A stretch of 64,000 nucleotides of DNA from JBBROS01 sp965199595 (GTDB lineage: Bacteria > Pseudomonadota > Alphaproteobacteria > Acetobacterales > Acetobacteraceae): NCBI GenBank assembly GCA_965199595.1, contig OZ241182.1, positions 682,001 to 746,000 of the forward strand. The letters are read 5' to 3'. Shown one piece after another: positions 42,478-51,373 of the stretch. The translations under genes were made by a program, and so were the position numbers. The notes beneath the pieces were generated by a model, which was not told the origin of the DNA, searched no databases, and saw only the letters and a program-made list of their open reading frames with translations. How positions within the stretch are numbered: the stretch's first letter is position 1; each line of letters begins with the position of its first letter.

Positions 42478-42548
42478 GGATCGGCCTGATGTTGCAGGAG
42501 TGGGACGCGGATGTTAGGCGCTGCGCACGAAACGCGACAGGAGCCACG

Positions 42549-43529
42549 ATGCCTTCCACCCAATATGATCTCTGCGGCATCGGCAACGCCATCGTCGACG
42601 TCGTGTCACCCGTGACGGAAGCCTTCCTTTCCAAGCACGACATGCACAAGGGCGGCATGGCGCTGATCTCGGCCGACCAGGCGGAGGCCATCTACCAGGC
42701 CCTGCCGACCGGGCAGGAGAGCAGCGGCGGCTCGGCGGCCAACACCTGCGCCGTGGCGGCCGGGCTGGGCGCGCGGGTGGCGTTCCTGGGCAAGGTGGCG
42801 GCGGATGGCCTGGGCCAGGTGTTCCACCGCGACATCGAGGCCGTGGGCGTCGCTTTCCCCACCGCCCCGCTGCAGGGCGGCGCCCCCACCGCCCGCTGCC
42901 TGATCGCCGTGACGGATGACGGCCAGCGCACCATGAACACCTTCCTGGGCGCCTGCGTCGAGTTCGGGCCGCATGACCTGGACGAGGCCGTGATCATCGG
43001 CAGCGCGGTGACCTACCTGGAAGGCTACCTGTTCGACCCGCCCCAGGCCCAGGCCGCGTTCCTGCGCGCCGCCGGCATTGCCCACAAGGCGGGCCGCAAG
43101 GTGGCGCTGTCCCTGTCGGACGCCTTCTGCGTCGACCGCCACCGTGCCGCCTTCCGCGACCTGGTGGCCGGCCACATCGACATCCTGTTCGCCAACGAGA
43201 CCGAGATCTGCGCCCTCTACGAGAAGAACACGTTTGAGGAGGCCGCCGAGATGGCCGCTCAGGATGTGGAGCTGGTGGCGCTGACCCGCGGTGCGGATGG
43301 CAGCATCATCCTGCACAAGGGGGAGCGGACCGTGGTTCCGGCGGCGCCGGCCGTGGTGGTCGACACCACCGGTGCCGGCGATGCCTACGCGGCAGGCTTC
43401 CTCGCCGGTCTTGCCATGCACCGTCCGCTGGCCGCCTGCGGCCATCTGGGCAGCCGGGCGGCGGCGGCGGCCATCGGCCAGTATGGAGCCCGGCCGGCGG
43501 TGGACCTCAAGGCGATGGCCTCGGCCTGA
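42549..43529 (+). CDS. Adenosine kinase (PfkB family)
   Basis: A 326-residue sugar kinase that would phosphorylate adenosine. YDLCGIGNAIVDVVSPVTEA opens the fold, GGSAANTCAVAAGLGARVAF is the substrate site, and VVDTTGAGDAYAAGFLAGLA carries the catalytic Asp and anion hole of PfkB kinases. ATG 42549 gives the usual short N-terminus; an upstream in-frame start at 42489 is less family-like. It is monocistronic or followed by a small secreted-protein gene. Confidence 0.88.
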   Translation: MPSTQYDLCGIGNAIVDVVSPVTEAFLSKHDMHKGGMALISADQAEAIYQALPTGQESSGGSAANTCAVAAGLGARVAFLGKVAADGLGQVFHRDIEAVGVAFPTAPLQGGAPTARCLIAVTDDGQRTMNTFLGACVEFGPHDLDEAVIIGSAVTYLEGYLFDPPQAQAAFLRAAGIAHKAGRKVALSLSDAFCVDRHRAAFRDLVAGHIDILFANETEICALYEKNTFEEAAEMAAQDVELVALTRGADGSIILHKGERTVVPAAPAVVVDTTGAGDAYAAGFLAGLAMHRPLAACGHLGSRAAAAAIGQYGARPAVDLKAMASA

Positions 43530-43613
43530 GCCTCGCGGAACTTCCGCACCCCGGCCCCGTTGTGGAACCGCCACCTCACCATTGGGGTGTCGTTCTGATT
43601 TCAGGAGCTCCCG

Positions 43614-44216
43614 ATGCGCAACATTCTGCCGGTCGGCGTCGCCGCCATGGTCCTCGCCCTTGGCCCGGCCTACGCCCAGACCGCGACACCCATGGCTACC
43701 GACCAGGCACCCGCGGCGCGTCACGCGCCCGCCAAGCCCATGCGCGGCCTGTCCGCCCGCCAGCAGCGCGCGGTCGAGGCCGGCATGGAGGCGGACGGCG
43801 CCGCCCCGCCCACCAGCGCCTATCGCGGCGGCGCCGGGTCGCCCTATTCGACCACCGCCACCAACATCGGCGGCAGCCGCACCGAGATCGGCTCGCGGCT
43901 GCCTGCACCTGATGCAGCGGCCAACACGCCGGAAGCCCTGTTGGCCTCGGCACAGCGTGCCCTGGCAGCCGGCAAGACCGGTGCCGCGCAGGAAGCCCTG
44001 GAGCAGGCCGAGACCCGGGCCCTGACCCGGACCATCGACCCGAGCATGGCCGGACAGCCCGACACCGCCAGCATGGTGCGCGAGATCGGTGCCGCCCGGC
44101 AGGCGCTGGGCCGCCGCGACATGGCCGGCGCCCGCGCCGCGATCCAGGCCGCAATGAGCGCGCCCACCCCGCCCCCTGGCCCGGCCACCACGACCGTTCC
44201 AGGCACCTACCGCTAG
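43614..44216 (+). CDS. Secreted protein of unknown function
   Basis: 200 residues with a signal peptide (MRNILPVGVAAMVLALGPAYAQ) and an Ala/Thr/Pro-rich mature part. The centre has AANTPEALLASAQRALAAGK, TGAAQEALEQAETRALTR and MVREIGAARQALGRRDMAGA, a pair of helical TPR-like segments also seen in Rhodospirillales hypothetical proteins. The end (PTPPPGPATTTVPGTYR) is Pro-rich. No function is proposed. A terminator follows at 44234. Confidence 0.7.
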   Translation: MRNILPVGVAAMVLALGPAYAQTATPMATDQAPAARHAPAKPMRGLSARQQRAVEAGMEADGAAPPTSAYRGGAGSPYSTTATNIGGSRTEIGSRLPAPDAAANTPEALLASAQRALAAGKTGAAQEALEQAETRALTRTIDPSMAGQPDTASMVREIGAARQALGRRDMAGARAAIQAAMSAPTPPPGPATTTVPGTYR

Positions 44217-44233
44217 GCTGAACGCTGCCACGG

Positions 44234-44273
44234 AGGCCCGCCATGCAGGAATGCAGGGCGGGCCTATCGTTTT
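44234..44273 (+). terminator. Intrinsic terminator
   Basis: AGGCCCGCCATGCA and TGCAGGGCGGGCCT pair across a GGAA loop with one mismatch, followed by ATCGTTTT. It ends the secreted-protein transcript before typA. Confidence 0.8.
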
Positions 44274-44384
44274 AATGCTCGAAAGATCCGGTCGTCCCGA
44301 CTATGTGTGCACTGCACAAGCGGCCATGCATGCGCCGCACCAAAACGCATCGTGCCCGGCACCAAGCGCATCTAGTAGGACCTC

Positions 44385-46208
44385 ATGGACATCCGCAACA
44401 TCGCCATCATCGCTCACGTCGACCATGGCAAGACGACCCTCGTTGACCAGCTTCTGAAGCAGTCCGGCGCCTTCCGCGAGCACCAGCAGGTCGCTGAGCG
44501 GGCGATGGACAAGAACGACCTCGAGAAGGAACGCGGGATCACCATCCTTGCGAAGTGCACCAGCGTCGAATGGAAGGGCTCGCGCCTGAACATCGTTGAT
44601 ACCCCCGGCCATGCCGACTTCGGCGGTGAGGTGGAGCGGATCCTGGGCATGGTGGACGGCGCCATCGTGCTGGTGGACGCGGCCGAGGGCGTGCTGCCGC
44701 AGACCAAGTTCGTGGTCGGCAAGGCGCTGGCCCGCGGCATCAAGCCGATCGTCGTCGTGAACAAGATCGACCGTCAGGACGCCCGCGCGGACGAGGTCCA
44801 CAACGAGGTGTTCGACCTGTTCGCCGCCCTGGGCGCCACCGATGACCAGCTGGACTTCCCGATGTTGTACGCTTCGGGCCGCCAGGGCTGGGCCGACACC
44901 GAGATCAACGGGGCCCGCAAGGACCTGGCCCCGATGTTCGACCTGGTGATGAGCCACGTGCCCCCGACCAACCTGGACAAGGAGGCCCCCTTCGCGATGG
45001 TTGCCTCCATCCTGGACTACGACAACTTTCTGGGCCGCGTGCTGACCGGCCGGGTCGAGCAGGGCCGGGCCAGGCTGAACATGCCGGTGAAGGTCATGCG
45101 CCCGGACGGCACCGTGGTGGAGACGGGCCGCCTGACCAAGCTGATGGGCTATCGCGGCCTGGACCGCGTGCAGGTCGAGGAGTGCGAGGCCGGTGACATC
45201 GTCGCGGTGGCGGGCCTGACCGACGGCACCATCCCGGACACCATCGGCAGCCCCGAGATCACCGCGCCGATGTTCTCCATCCCGGTCGATCCGCCCACCC
45301 TGGCGATGACCTTTCGCGTCAACGACGGCCCGCTGGGCGGCAAGGAGGGCAAGAAGGTCACCTCGCGCCAGATCCGCGACCGCCTGATGCGCGAGAGCGA
45401 GGGCAACGTCGCCATCAAGATCACCGAGAGCAACGAGACGGACGCCTTCGAGGTGGCCGGCCGCGGCGAACTCCAGCTTGGCGTGCTGATCGAGACCATG
45501 CGGCGCGAAGGGTTCGAGCTGACCATCGGCCGTCCCCGCGTGCTGACGCGCAAGAACGAGGAGACCGGCGAGCGCGAGGAACCCTACGAGGAGGTGCTGG
45601 TCGATGTGGACGAGCCCTATTCGGGCGTGGTCGTCGAGAAGATGAGCCGCCGCAAGGCGCAGATGCAGGACATGCGGCCGTCCGGCGGCGGCAAGGTGCG
45701 CCTGACCTTCCTGATGCCGTCGCGCGGGCTGATCGGCTATCATGGCGAGTTCCTGACCGACACCCGCGGGTCCGGCATCATGAACCGGCTGTTCGCGGGC
45801 TATCAGCCCTGGGCCGGGCCAATGGAGGGCCGCCGCAACGGCAGCCTGATCAGCACCGAGCCGGGTGAGGCGATCCACTACGCGCTGTTCTACATCCAGG
45901 AGCGCGGCACGCTGTTCGTCGATCCCGGCGACAAGGTCTATGCCGGGCTGATCCTGGGCGAGCACAGCCGCCAGAACGACCTGGAAGTGAACCCGATCAA
46001 GGAGAAGAAGCTGACCAACGTCCGCGCCTCGGGCAAGGACGACGCGATGCTGCTGATCCCGCCGCGCCGGATGACGCTGGAGCAGGCGATCGCCTACATC
46101 GAGGATGACGAGCTGGTCGAGGTGACGCCTTCCGCCGTCCGGCTGCGCAAGCGCCACCTGGATTCCAACGAGCGCAAGCGGGCCGAGCGCAAGTCCGAAG
46201 CGGCGTAA
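44385..46208 (+). CDS. typA: Translational GTPase TypA/BipA
   Basis: 607 residues, normal length. The G domain motifs are NIAIIAHVDHGKTTLVDQLL (G1), ERGITI (G2), DTPGHADFGGEV (G3) and VVNKIDRQDARADEV (G4). Domain V and the TypA-specific C-terminal domain follow (GTLFVDPGDKVYAGLILGEH and LTNVRASGKDDA). TypA assists large-subunit assembly and is needed under cold or other stress. The 44274-44384 leader shows no clear regulatory element. Confidence 0.95.
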   Translation: MDIRNIAIIAHVDHGKTTLVDQLLKQSGAFREHQQVAERAMDKNDLEKERGITILAKCTSVEWKGSRLNIVDTPGHADFGGEVERILGMVDGAIVLVDAAEGVLPQTKFVVGKALARGIKPIVVVNKIDRQDARADEVHNEVFDLFAALGATDDQLDFPMLYASGRQGWADTEINGARKDLAPMFDLVMSHVPPTNLDKEAPFAMVASILDYDNFLGRVLTGRVEQGRARLNMPVKVMRPDGTVVETGRLTKLMGYRGLDRVQVEECEAGDIVAVAGLTDGTIPDTIGSPEITAPMFSIPVDPPTLAMTFRVNDGPLGGKEGKKVTSRQIRDRLMRESEGNVAIKITESNETDAFEVAGRGELQLGVLIETMRREGFELTIGRPRVLTRKNEETGEREEPYEEVLVDVDEPYSGVVVEKMSRRKAQMQDMRPSGGGKVRLTFLMPSRGLIGYHGEFLTDTRGSGIMNRLFAGYQPWAGPMEGRRNGSLISTEPGEAIHYALFYIQERGTLFVDPGDKVYAGLILGEHSRQNDLEVNPIKEKKLTNVRASGKDDAMLLIPPRRMTLEQAIAYIEDDELVEVTPSAVRLRKRHLDSNERKRAERKSEAA

Positions 46209-46278
46209 CCAGCAGGAACTTACATCGCGCGTTGCCGTTACGTATCGGCAACTCGCGCCCATCGCATTGGAGATCACC

Positions 46279-46608
46279 ATGACTGTCTTCTTCCGCCGTT
46301 TGTCAGCCGCTCTCGTCGCCGTTTCCATGCTGGGTGTGTTCGGGGCCGATGAGGCCTTCGCCCAGCGCTCCGTCGTCGCGCCGGCCGGTGGCGTCCCCAG
46401 CACTACGGCGCCCAGCAATGGCGAAGGCACACCCTCGGGCGGCAGCGGCAACCTCTCGACCACCCGCGTCGGGCCGTCCGGACTGTCGCAGACGACCGGG
46501 GCCGGTGTCGCTCCCGCCGCGGCCTCCACCTACACCGCGCCGCGCCGCCACCGTGCCCGCCATCACCGTCGCCACCGTGCGGCACGTCCGGCCGCGCAGA
46601 GCAACTGA
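46279..46608 (+). CDS. Small secreted protein with basic His/Arg tail
   Basis: 109 residues. The signal peptide MTVFFRRLSAALVAVSMLGV...EAFAQ is followed by a low-complexity Ser/Thr/Gly mature region (PSTTAPSNGEGTPSGGSGNL) and a strongly basic end YTAPRRHRARHHRRHRAARP. GGAG lies seven bases before ATG 46279. The function is unknown; the tail could bind polyanions or metal, which is only a guess from composition. It is followed 20 bp later by the AmpG-like gene. Confidence 0.65.
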   Translation: MTVFFRRLSAALVAVSMLGVFGADEAFAQRSVVAPAGGVPSTTAPSNGEGTPSGGSGNLSTTRVGPSGLSQTTGAGVAPAAASTYTAPRRHRARHHRRHRAARPAAQSN

Positions 46609-46628
46609 TCCCACCGGGCAACGGCTCC

Positions 46629-47930
46629 TTGCCGTCGCCCGCCGTCGTGCGGCCGGAGCCGATCCGGCCCGCGCGTGACCCGCAGATGTATGTGATGGCA
46701 GCCTTCGGCTTCGCGGCCGGGCTGCCATTGCCGCTTTCGGGGTTCACCCTCCGTCAGTGGCTCACCGAGGGCGGCACCTCGCTCGCCGCCATCGGCTTCA
46801 CCGCCAGCATCGGCCTGGCGTATTCCCTCAAGTTCCTCTGGGCGCCGTTCCTCGACCAGATCGTGCCGTCGCGCATGGGCCGTCGCCGCGGCTGGCTGCT
46901 GCTGCTCCAGCCCGGCCTCATCCTCGCCGGCCTGGCGCTCGCCTTCTCCGACCCGGTGCGTGCGCCGGTTGCCCTGGTGACGGCTGCGGTCGCCATCGCC
47001 TTCCTCTCCGCCAGCCAGGATGTCGTCATCGATGCCTGGCGCATCGAGACGTTTCCGCAGCGGGTGCAGGGGGCCGCCCTCGCCGCGTATATCTGGGGCT
47101 ATCGCGCCGCCCTGCTGATCTCGGGGGCGGGCGCCATCAAGCTGGTCGACTGGATCGGCTGGCGTGGCTCCCTCTCCACCATGGCGGCGCTGATGGGCCT
47201 GGGCGTCGTCGCCACCCTGCTCGCCCGGGAACCGCTGGTCGCCCCTGGCCCGGCACTCCCGGGCATGGCCGCCCGCCTCCGCGCCTCCGTGGTCGAGCCT
47301 TTCCTCGATTTCCTGCACCGCCCCGGCGCCGCGGTGATCCTCGCCTTCGTCATGCTGTTCAAGCTGGGCGAGGCGCTGGCGCACACCATGGCCGTGCCGT
47401 TCTACAATGCGATGGGCTTCGTCCGTGCCGATATCGCCTACGCCACCGGCGTCCCCGGGCTGGTCGCCAGCCTCCTGGGTGCGGCAACCGGCGGCTGGCT
47501 GGTGATCCGCATCGGCACCGGCCGGGCGCTGGTCGCCACCGGGTTCGTGCAGATGGCGTCGATGGGCCTGTACTTCGCCCTGGCGGTCTCGGGCGGTGAC
47601 GTGCGGATCCTGCTGGCCAAGATCGTGCTGGAGAACTTTGCCGAGGCGATGGCGGACGCGGCGTTCATCACCTACCTGTCCTCGCTCTGTTCCACCCGGT
47701 TCACCGCCACGCAGTATGCCCTGCTGTCCTCGCTGGCCGCGGTGGGGCTGCGCACGCTGGGCGGCACCTCGGGCCTGATCGCGGAGTCGATGGGGTGGGT
47801 CGAGTTCTACGCCGTGACGATCTTCGCCGCCGTGCCGGCCATGCTGATCATGCTGTACCTGCTGCGCCGCTACCCGCCAGCGGACCAGGTGAAGGACCAG
47901 GCGGCAGGGCCGGCGCAAGCGGGAGCGTGA
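46629..47930 (+). CDS. ampG: AmpG-like MFS permease (muropeptide transporter family)
   Basis: A 12-helix MFS protein of about 430 residues. FGFAAGLPLPLSGFTLRQWL, the loop LKFLWAPFLDQIVPSRMGRR, SASQDVVIDAWRIE and YNAMGFVRADIAYATGVPGL are AmpG signatures. AmpG imports GlcNAc-anhydroMurNAc peptides for cell-wall recycling. The start is uncertain: TTG 46629, GTG 46647 and ATG 46686 are all in frame. The last 83 bases overlap the convergent phoR-like gene. Confidence 0.82.
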   Translation: MPSPAVVRPEPIRPARDPQMYVMAAFGFAAGLPLPLSGFTLRQWLTEGGTSLAAIGFTASIGLAYSLKFLWAPFLDQIVPSRMGRRRGWLLLLQPGLILAGLALAFSDPVRAPVALVTAAVAIAFLSASQDVVIDAWRIETFPQRVQGAALAAYIWGYRAALLISGAGAIKLVDWIGWRGSLSTMAALMGLGVVATLLAREPLVAPGPALPGMAARLRASVVEPFLDFLHRPGAAVILAFVMLFKLGEALAHTMAVPFYNAMGFVRADIAYATGVPGLVASLLGAATGGWLVIRIGTGRALVATGFVQMASMGLYFALAVSGGDVRILLAKIVLENFAEAMADAAFITYLSSLCSTRFTATQYALLSSLAAVGLRTLGGTSGLIAESMGWVEFYAVTIFAAVPAMLIMLYLLRRYPPADQVKDQAAGPAQAGA

Positions 47931-49146
47931 AGGTGACGGTGGTGCCGACCCCCTCCGTGCTCTCGATCGTAAGCCGGCCCCGGTGGCGGCTGACGATATG
48001 CTTGACGATCGCCAGGCCCAGCCCGGTGCCGCCGACCGCGCGGGAGCGGTGCTTGTCCGCCCGGTAGAACCGCTCCGTCAGCCGCGGCAGCTGCGCCCGC
48101 GGAACGCCTGCGCCGTCATCGCCCACGGCGACGGAGACATGGCCGGCGACCGCCTGTGCCGTCACCCGCAACGTGCCGCCGTCGCGGCCATACTTGATGG
48201 CGTTGTCCAGCAGGTTCTGCAGCACCTGGTCCAGCTGGTCGGGGTCGCCGATCACCGCCGGCAAGGTTTCCGGCACCACCAGCTCCAACCGGATGCGCCG
48301 TGCCTCCAGCCGCGGCTCGAACACCTCGATGACCCGGCGCAGCAGGGCCGCCACCTCCACCCGCGCCGCCGGCGGCTGGTGCTCGTTCAACTCGATCCGC
48401 GACAGGCTGAGCAGGTCGTCGATCAGCCGGTTCATCCGTTGCGCCTGCTCCGCCATGATGCCGAGGAAGCGGGACTGCGCCGGAGGGTCGTCGGCGGCCG
48501 GGCCACGCAACGTGTCGATGAAGCCGATCAGGCTGGTGAGCGGCGTGCGCAGCTCGTGGCTGGCATTGGCCACGAAATCCGCCCGCATCCGCTCCACCAT
48601 GCGCTCCCGGGTGCGGTCCGACAGCACCACCACGAAGCGGCCGCCATCCGCCAACGGCCGTTCCAGTGGGATGACGGTCGCCAGCACCTCACGGGCCATG
48701 GGGGCGATCAGGCTGAGTTCCGCCGATTGCACAAGGCCATCCGCCTGCGCCCGGTCGAGCGCGCCGCGCAGACCGGGGTGGCGCAGCACGGCGCCGATGT
48801 CCGGCCCGAAGGCCACCCGCGCGGCGTCGTTCGTGCGTTGCACCTGGCGGGTGGCGTCGAGCGTGATCAGCGGGTCCGGCAGGCGCTGCACCAGCGCCTG
48901 CTCGGCCCGCATCACATCCTCCAGCGCCGCTTGCCGTTCCACCTGGCCGTGCTGCAGCCGGGTGGTGATGTGCACCAGGTCCCGCGTCCACAGCCGTGCC
49001 CGCAGGCGCGACAGAACGACGGAGCCGCCCAGCAGCAGCACGCCCGCTCCCGCGGCCGGCACCCAGGGCAGGGCCCCCGTCGCCACCAGCCCCGCGCCTA
49101 TGGCCAGGGGCCAGGCCGCGAGGATGACGGTGTCACTCACCGGCAT
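47848..49146 (-). CDS. phoR: PhoR-like sensor histidine kinase
   Basis: 432 residues: two N-terminal membrane helices with no sizeable periplasmic domain, a PAS-like region (RLPDPLITLDATRQVQRTND), the H-box VANASHELRTPLTSLIGFID, N-box LLDNAIKYG, G1 VGDDGAGVP, G2 GGTGLGLAIVKHI. The layout equals that of PhoR, the phosphate-limitation kinase, but no phoB or pst gene lies in the window, so the assignment is by architecture. The Pro/Gly-rich C-terminal tail overlaps the end of the ampG-like gene on the opposite strand. Confidence 0.8.
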   Translation of the reverse strand: MPVSDTVILAAWPLAIGAGLVATGALPWVPAAGAGVLLLGGSVVLSRLRARLWTRDLVHITTRLQHGQVERQAALEDVMRAEQALVQRLPDPLITLDATRQVQRTNDAARVAFGPDIGAVLRHPGLRGALDRAQADGLVQSAELSLIAPMAREVLATVIPLERPLADGGRFVVVLSDRTRERMVERMRADFVANASHELRTPLTSLIGFIDTLRGPAADDPPAQSRFLGIMAEQAQRMNRLIDDLLSLSRIELNEHQPPAARVEVAALLRRVIEVFEPRLEARRIRLELVVPETLPAVIGDPDQLDQVLQNLLDNAIKYGRDGGTLRVTAQAVAGHVSVAVGDDGAGVPRAQLPRLTERFYRADKHRSRAVGGTGLGLAIVKHIVSRHRGRLTIESTEGVGTTVTFTLPLAPALPPGPSPGPLAGSGAAGTA

Positions 49147-49169
49147 CAGGCACCGGCACCAGGCGAAGA

Positions 49170-50486
49170 TCAGGCTCCGGGAACGGCGAGGCTGGCCGGC
49201 GCCGGCTGCACGATATGCGCACCGCCGCGATCGACCTCGAAGATCGCGAGGCCACGGCGAACCCGGCCATCGGGCTGCAGCGCCAGCGGCCCGTTGGCCC
49301 CGACGTAGCCCTGCGCCCTGGTCAAGGACTCCAGCGGGAACCCGGTGGGCGTGGCGACGGCACGGGCGATCCCGGCCGCGTCGTAGGCGAGGCTGCCGAA
49401 CTCATTGGGTGGTGCGTTGTATCTGGCGGTGTACTGCTGCTCGAACCCGGCGCGTGCGGCCGGGTCGGGCGCTGCGAACCAGGCGCCCGCGAGCGCCGGC
49501 TGGCGGGCGGCCTCGCGGGCCCAGGTGGCGGGGCCCATGACGCGCAGCTGGGCCGGGCTGATGTCGTAGAAGCTGAGCAGCGGCACCGCCTGCCCAAGCT
49601 GATCGCCGCTCACCCCCAGGAACAGCACGTCCATGGGCGGCGGCGGCGTGGTGCGCTTGCCGATCTCGTCCGCCTCCTGCTTCACCTCGGCGGCGCTGCG
49701 CCCCTCGGTGCGCGCCCGGGCGGCCTTCTGGTCGGCCTCGATCGCGCCACGGCGGTCGTCGAAGCCGGAGGCGGTCTTCAATGCTTCCTTCATGCCGCCG
49801 AAGCCGCCGGCGGCGCGCACGATGCGGGGCTGCGGCATGCCCGCCTCGCTGGCTGCCGCCGCAAGGCCGGTGGCCAGCGCATCCCCAAAGGCGTTCTGCG
49901 GCAGCACGGCGGTCACGCGCGTCTTGTTCTCCGCCTGCGCGGCGAGCAGCAGGCGGCGCACCTGCTGGGCGGGCGTGATGCCCAGGGTCCAGACGCCGGG
50001 CTGCGCCTGCGCCGGGTCGGAGGTGAAGGCGAGGACGCCGACCCCGGCCGCCTTGGCCAAGGGCGCCACCGCCCCGGTCTCGGCCGCGGTCAAGGGCCCG
50101 AGGATGAGCCCGGCGCCCTTGCTCAGCGCCTCCTGTGCTGCCTTGGCCGCACCATCCGCCGTGCCGCCGGTGTCCTGGACATCGAGCGCCGGGGCACCGG
50201 GCGCCGCCATGGAAAGCTGTGCCGCCTTCAGCATGGCTTGCCCGATCTCGGCATTGCCCCCGGTCAGCGGCAGCAGGATCGCCACCCGGCGGCCCGGCAC
50301 CGCCGCCGGCAACGGCACCGCCTCCGAGGGGATCGCGCCCGTGTTCAGCGCGGTCGCCTGGCGCGACGCCACCGGAGGCGCTACGCAGGCGGACAGGGCG
50401 AGGACCGCGGACAGCAAGCCCGCGGACTGCAGGACGGTGCGCCGGAGGACCAATGCCCGAAACGATCGAAGCTGCACACGAACCAT
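49170..50486 (-). CDS. Penicillin-binding protein activator (LpoA-like lipoprotein)
   Basis: 438 residues with a lipoprotein signal (AGLLSAVLALSACVAPP, lipobox LSAC) and a periplasmic-binding fold: VAILLPLTGGNAEIGQAMLK, LILGPLTAAETGAVAPLAKA and YDAAGIARAVATPTGFP. The LpoA/YraM family activates a peptidoglycan synthase at the outer membrane; alphaproteobacterial forms keep only the binding domain. The start ATG 50486 lies 14 bases from divergent rsmI, a pairing conserved in many proteobacteria. It is co-directional with the phoR-like gene downstream. Confidence 0.85.
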   Translation of the reverse strand: MVRVQLRSFRALVLRRTVLQSAGLLSAVLALSACVAPPVASRQATALNTGAIPSEAVPLPAAVPGRRVAILLPLTGGNAEIGQAMLKAAQLSMAAPGAPALDVQDTGGTADGAAKAAQEALSKGAGLILGPLTAAETGAVAPLAKAAGVGVLAFTSDPAQAQPGVWTLGITPAQQVRRLLLAAQAENKTRVTAVLPQNAFGDALATGLAAAASEAGMPQPRIVRAAGGFGGMKEALKTASGFDDRRGAIEADQKAARARTEGRSAAEVKQEADEIGKRTTPPPPMDVLFLGVSGDQLGQAVPLLSFYDISPAQLRVMGPATWAREAARQPALAGAWFAAPDPAARAGFEQQYTARYNAPPNEFGSLAYDAAGIARAVATPTGFPLESLTRAQGYVGANGPLALQPDGRVRRGLAIFEVDRGGAHIVQPAPASLAVPGA

Positions 50487-50500
50487 CCGGCGATCCTCCC

Positions 50501-51373
50501 ATGGAGACTCAGGACGGCCCCCGTTCCGGCAGTATATCACCCGGCCTGACGTTGGTCGCCACCCCGATCGGCAATCTGGCGGACTTCAGCCCGCGCGCGG
50601 TCGAGGCCCTGCGCAGCGCCGAGCTGGTGCTGTGCGAGGACACGCGCACCACGGCGCGCCTGCTGCAGCACTACGATATCGGTGTGCGGACCGAACCGCT
50701 GCACGACCACAACGAGGAGGGGCGGGTGCCCGGCCTGCTCGCCCGCCTGCAGCGCGGCGCCCGCATCGCCCTGGTCTCCGATGCCGGCACCCCCTTGGTC
50801 TCGGACCCCGGCTTCCGCCTGGTGCGCGCGGTGATCGCGGCCGGGCTGCCGGTTTCGGCCGTGCCGGGCGCCAATGCGGCGGTGATGGCGCTGGTGCTGT
50901 CGGGCCTGCCGCCGCAGCCCTTCATGTTCGTGGGGTTCGCCCCGCCCCGTTCCGCCGCCCGGCTTGCGGCCTTCGGGCAGCTGCGCGCGGCAGAGCGGGC
51001 CGGGCTCTCGGCGACGCTGCTCTGGCACGAGGCGCCGCATCGCCTGGCGGAGATGCTGGCGGACCTGGTGACCAGCTTCGGCGACCGCCCCGCGGCGGTG
51101 GCGCGTGAATTGACCAAGCGGTTCGAGGAGGTGCGGCGCGGCACCCTGCCCGAACTCGCCGCCCATTACGCGGCTCATGCGCCCCGCGGCGAGATCACCG
51201 TGGCGGTCGGCCCGCCGGAACCGGGTGCCGGGGACGCCGAGGATCTGGACGGCATGCTGCGCCGGGCCCTGGCCGGCGGCAGCGTGAAGGACGCGGCGGC
51301 CATCGTGGCGGCAGCGACCGGGCTGCCGAAGAAGGTGGTGTATGCCCGCGCGCTGGAACTCTCTGCGGTTTAG
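50501..51373 (+). CDS. rsmI: 16S rRNA 2'-O-ribose C1402 methyltransferase RsmI
   Basis: 290 residues of the tetrapyrrole-methylase fold. TLVATPIGNLADFSPRAVEA and LVLCEDTRTTARLLQHYDIG open the protein; SDAGTPLVSDPGFRLVRAVI and VPGANAAVMALVLSGLPPQP form the SAM/substrate region; RELTKRFEEVRRGTL follows. ATG 50501 follows a CCTCC-rich stretch, and an upstream in-frame ATG (50453) would overlap the divergent lipoprotein gene. The stop overlaps the convergent corA stop. The yraN gene often found next to it is absent. Confidence 0.93.
   Translation: METQDGPRSGSISPGLTLVATPIGNLADFSPRAVEALRSAELVLCEDTRTTARLLQHYDIGVRTEPLHDHNEEGRVPGLLARLQRGARIALVSDAGTPLVSDPGFRLVRAVIAAGLPVSAVPGANAAVMALVLSGLPPQPFMFVGFAPPRSAARLAAFGQLRAAERAGLSATLLWHEAPHRLAEMLADLVTSFGDRPAAVARELTKRFEEVRRGTLPELAAHYAAHAPRGEITVAVGPPEPGAGDAEDLDGMLRRALAGGSVKDAAAIVAAATGLPKKVVYARALELSAV

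Noticed and set aside
44301..46529. 742-residue minus-strand open frame covering typA
   Set aside because: TypA on the plus strand is complete and conserved; the antisense frame has no recognisable motif.
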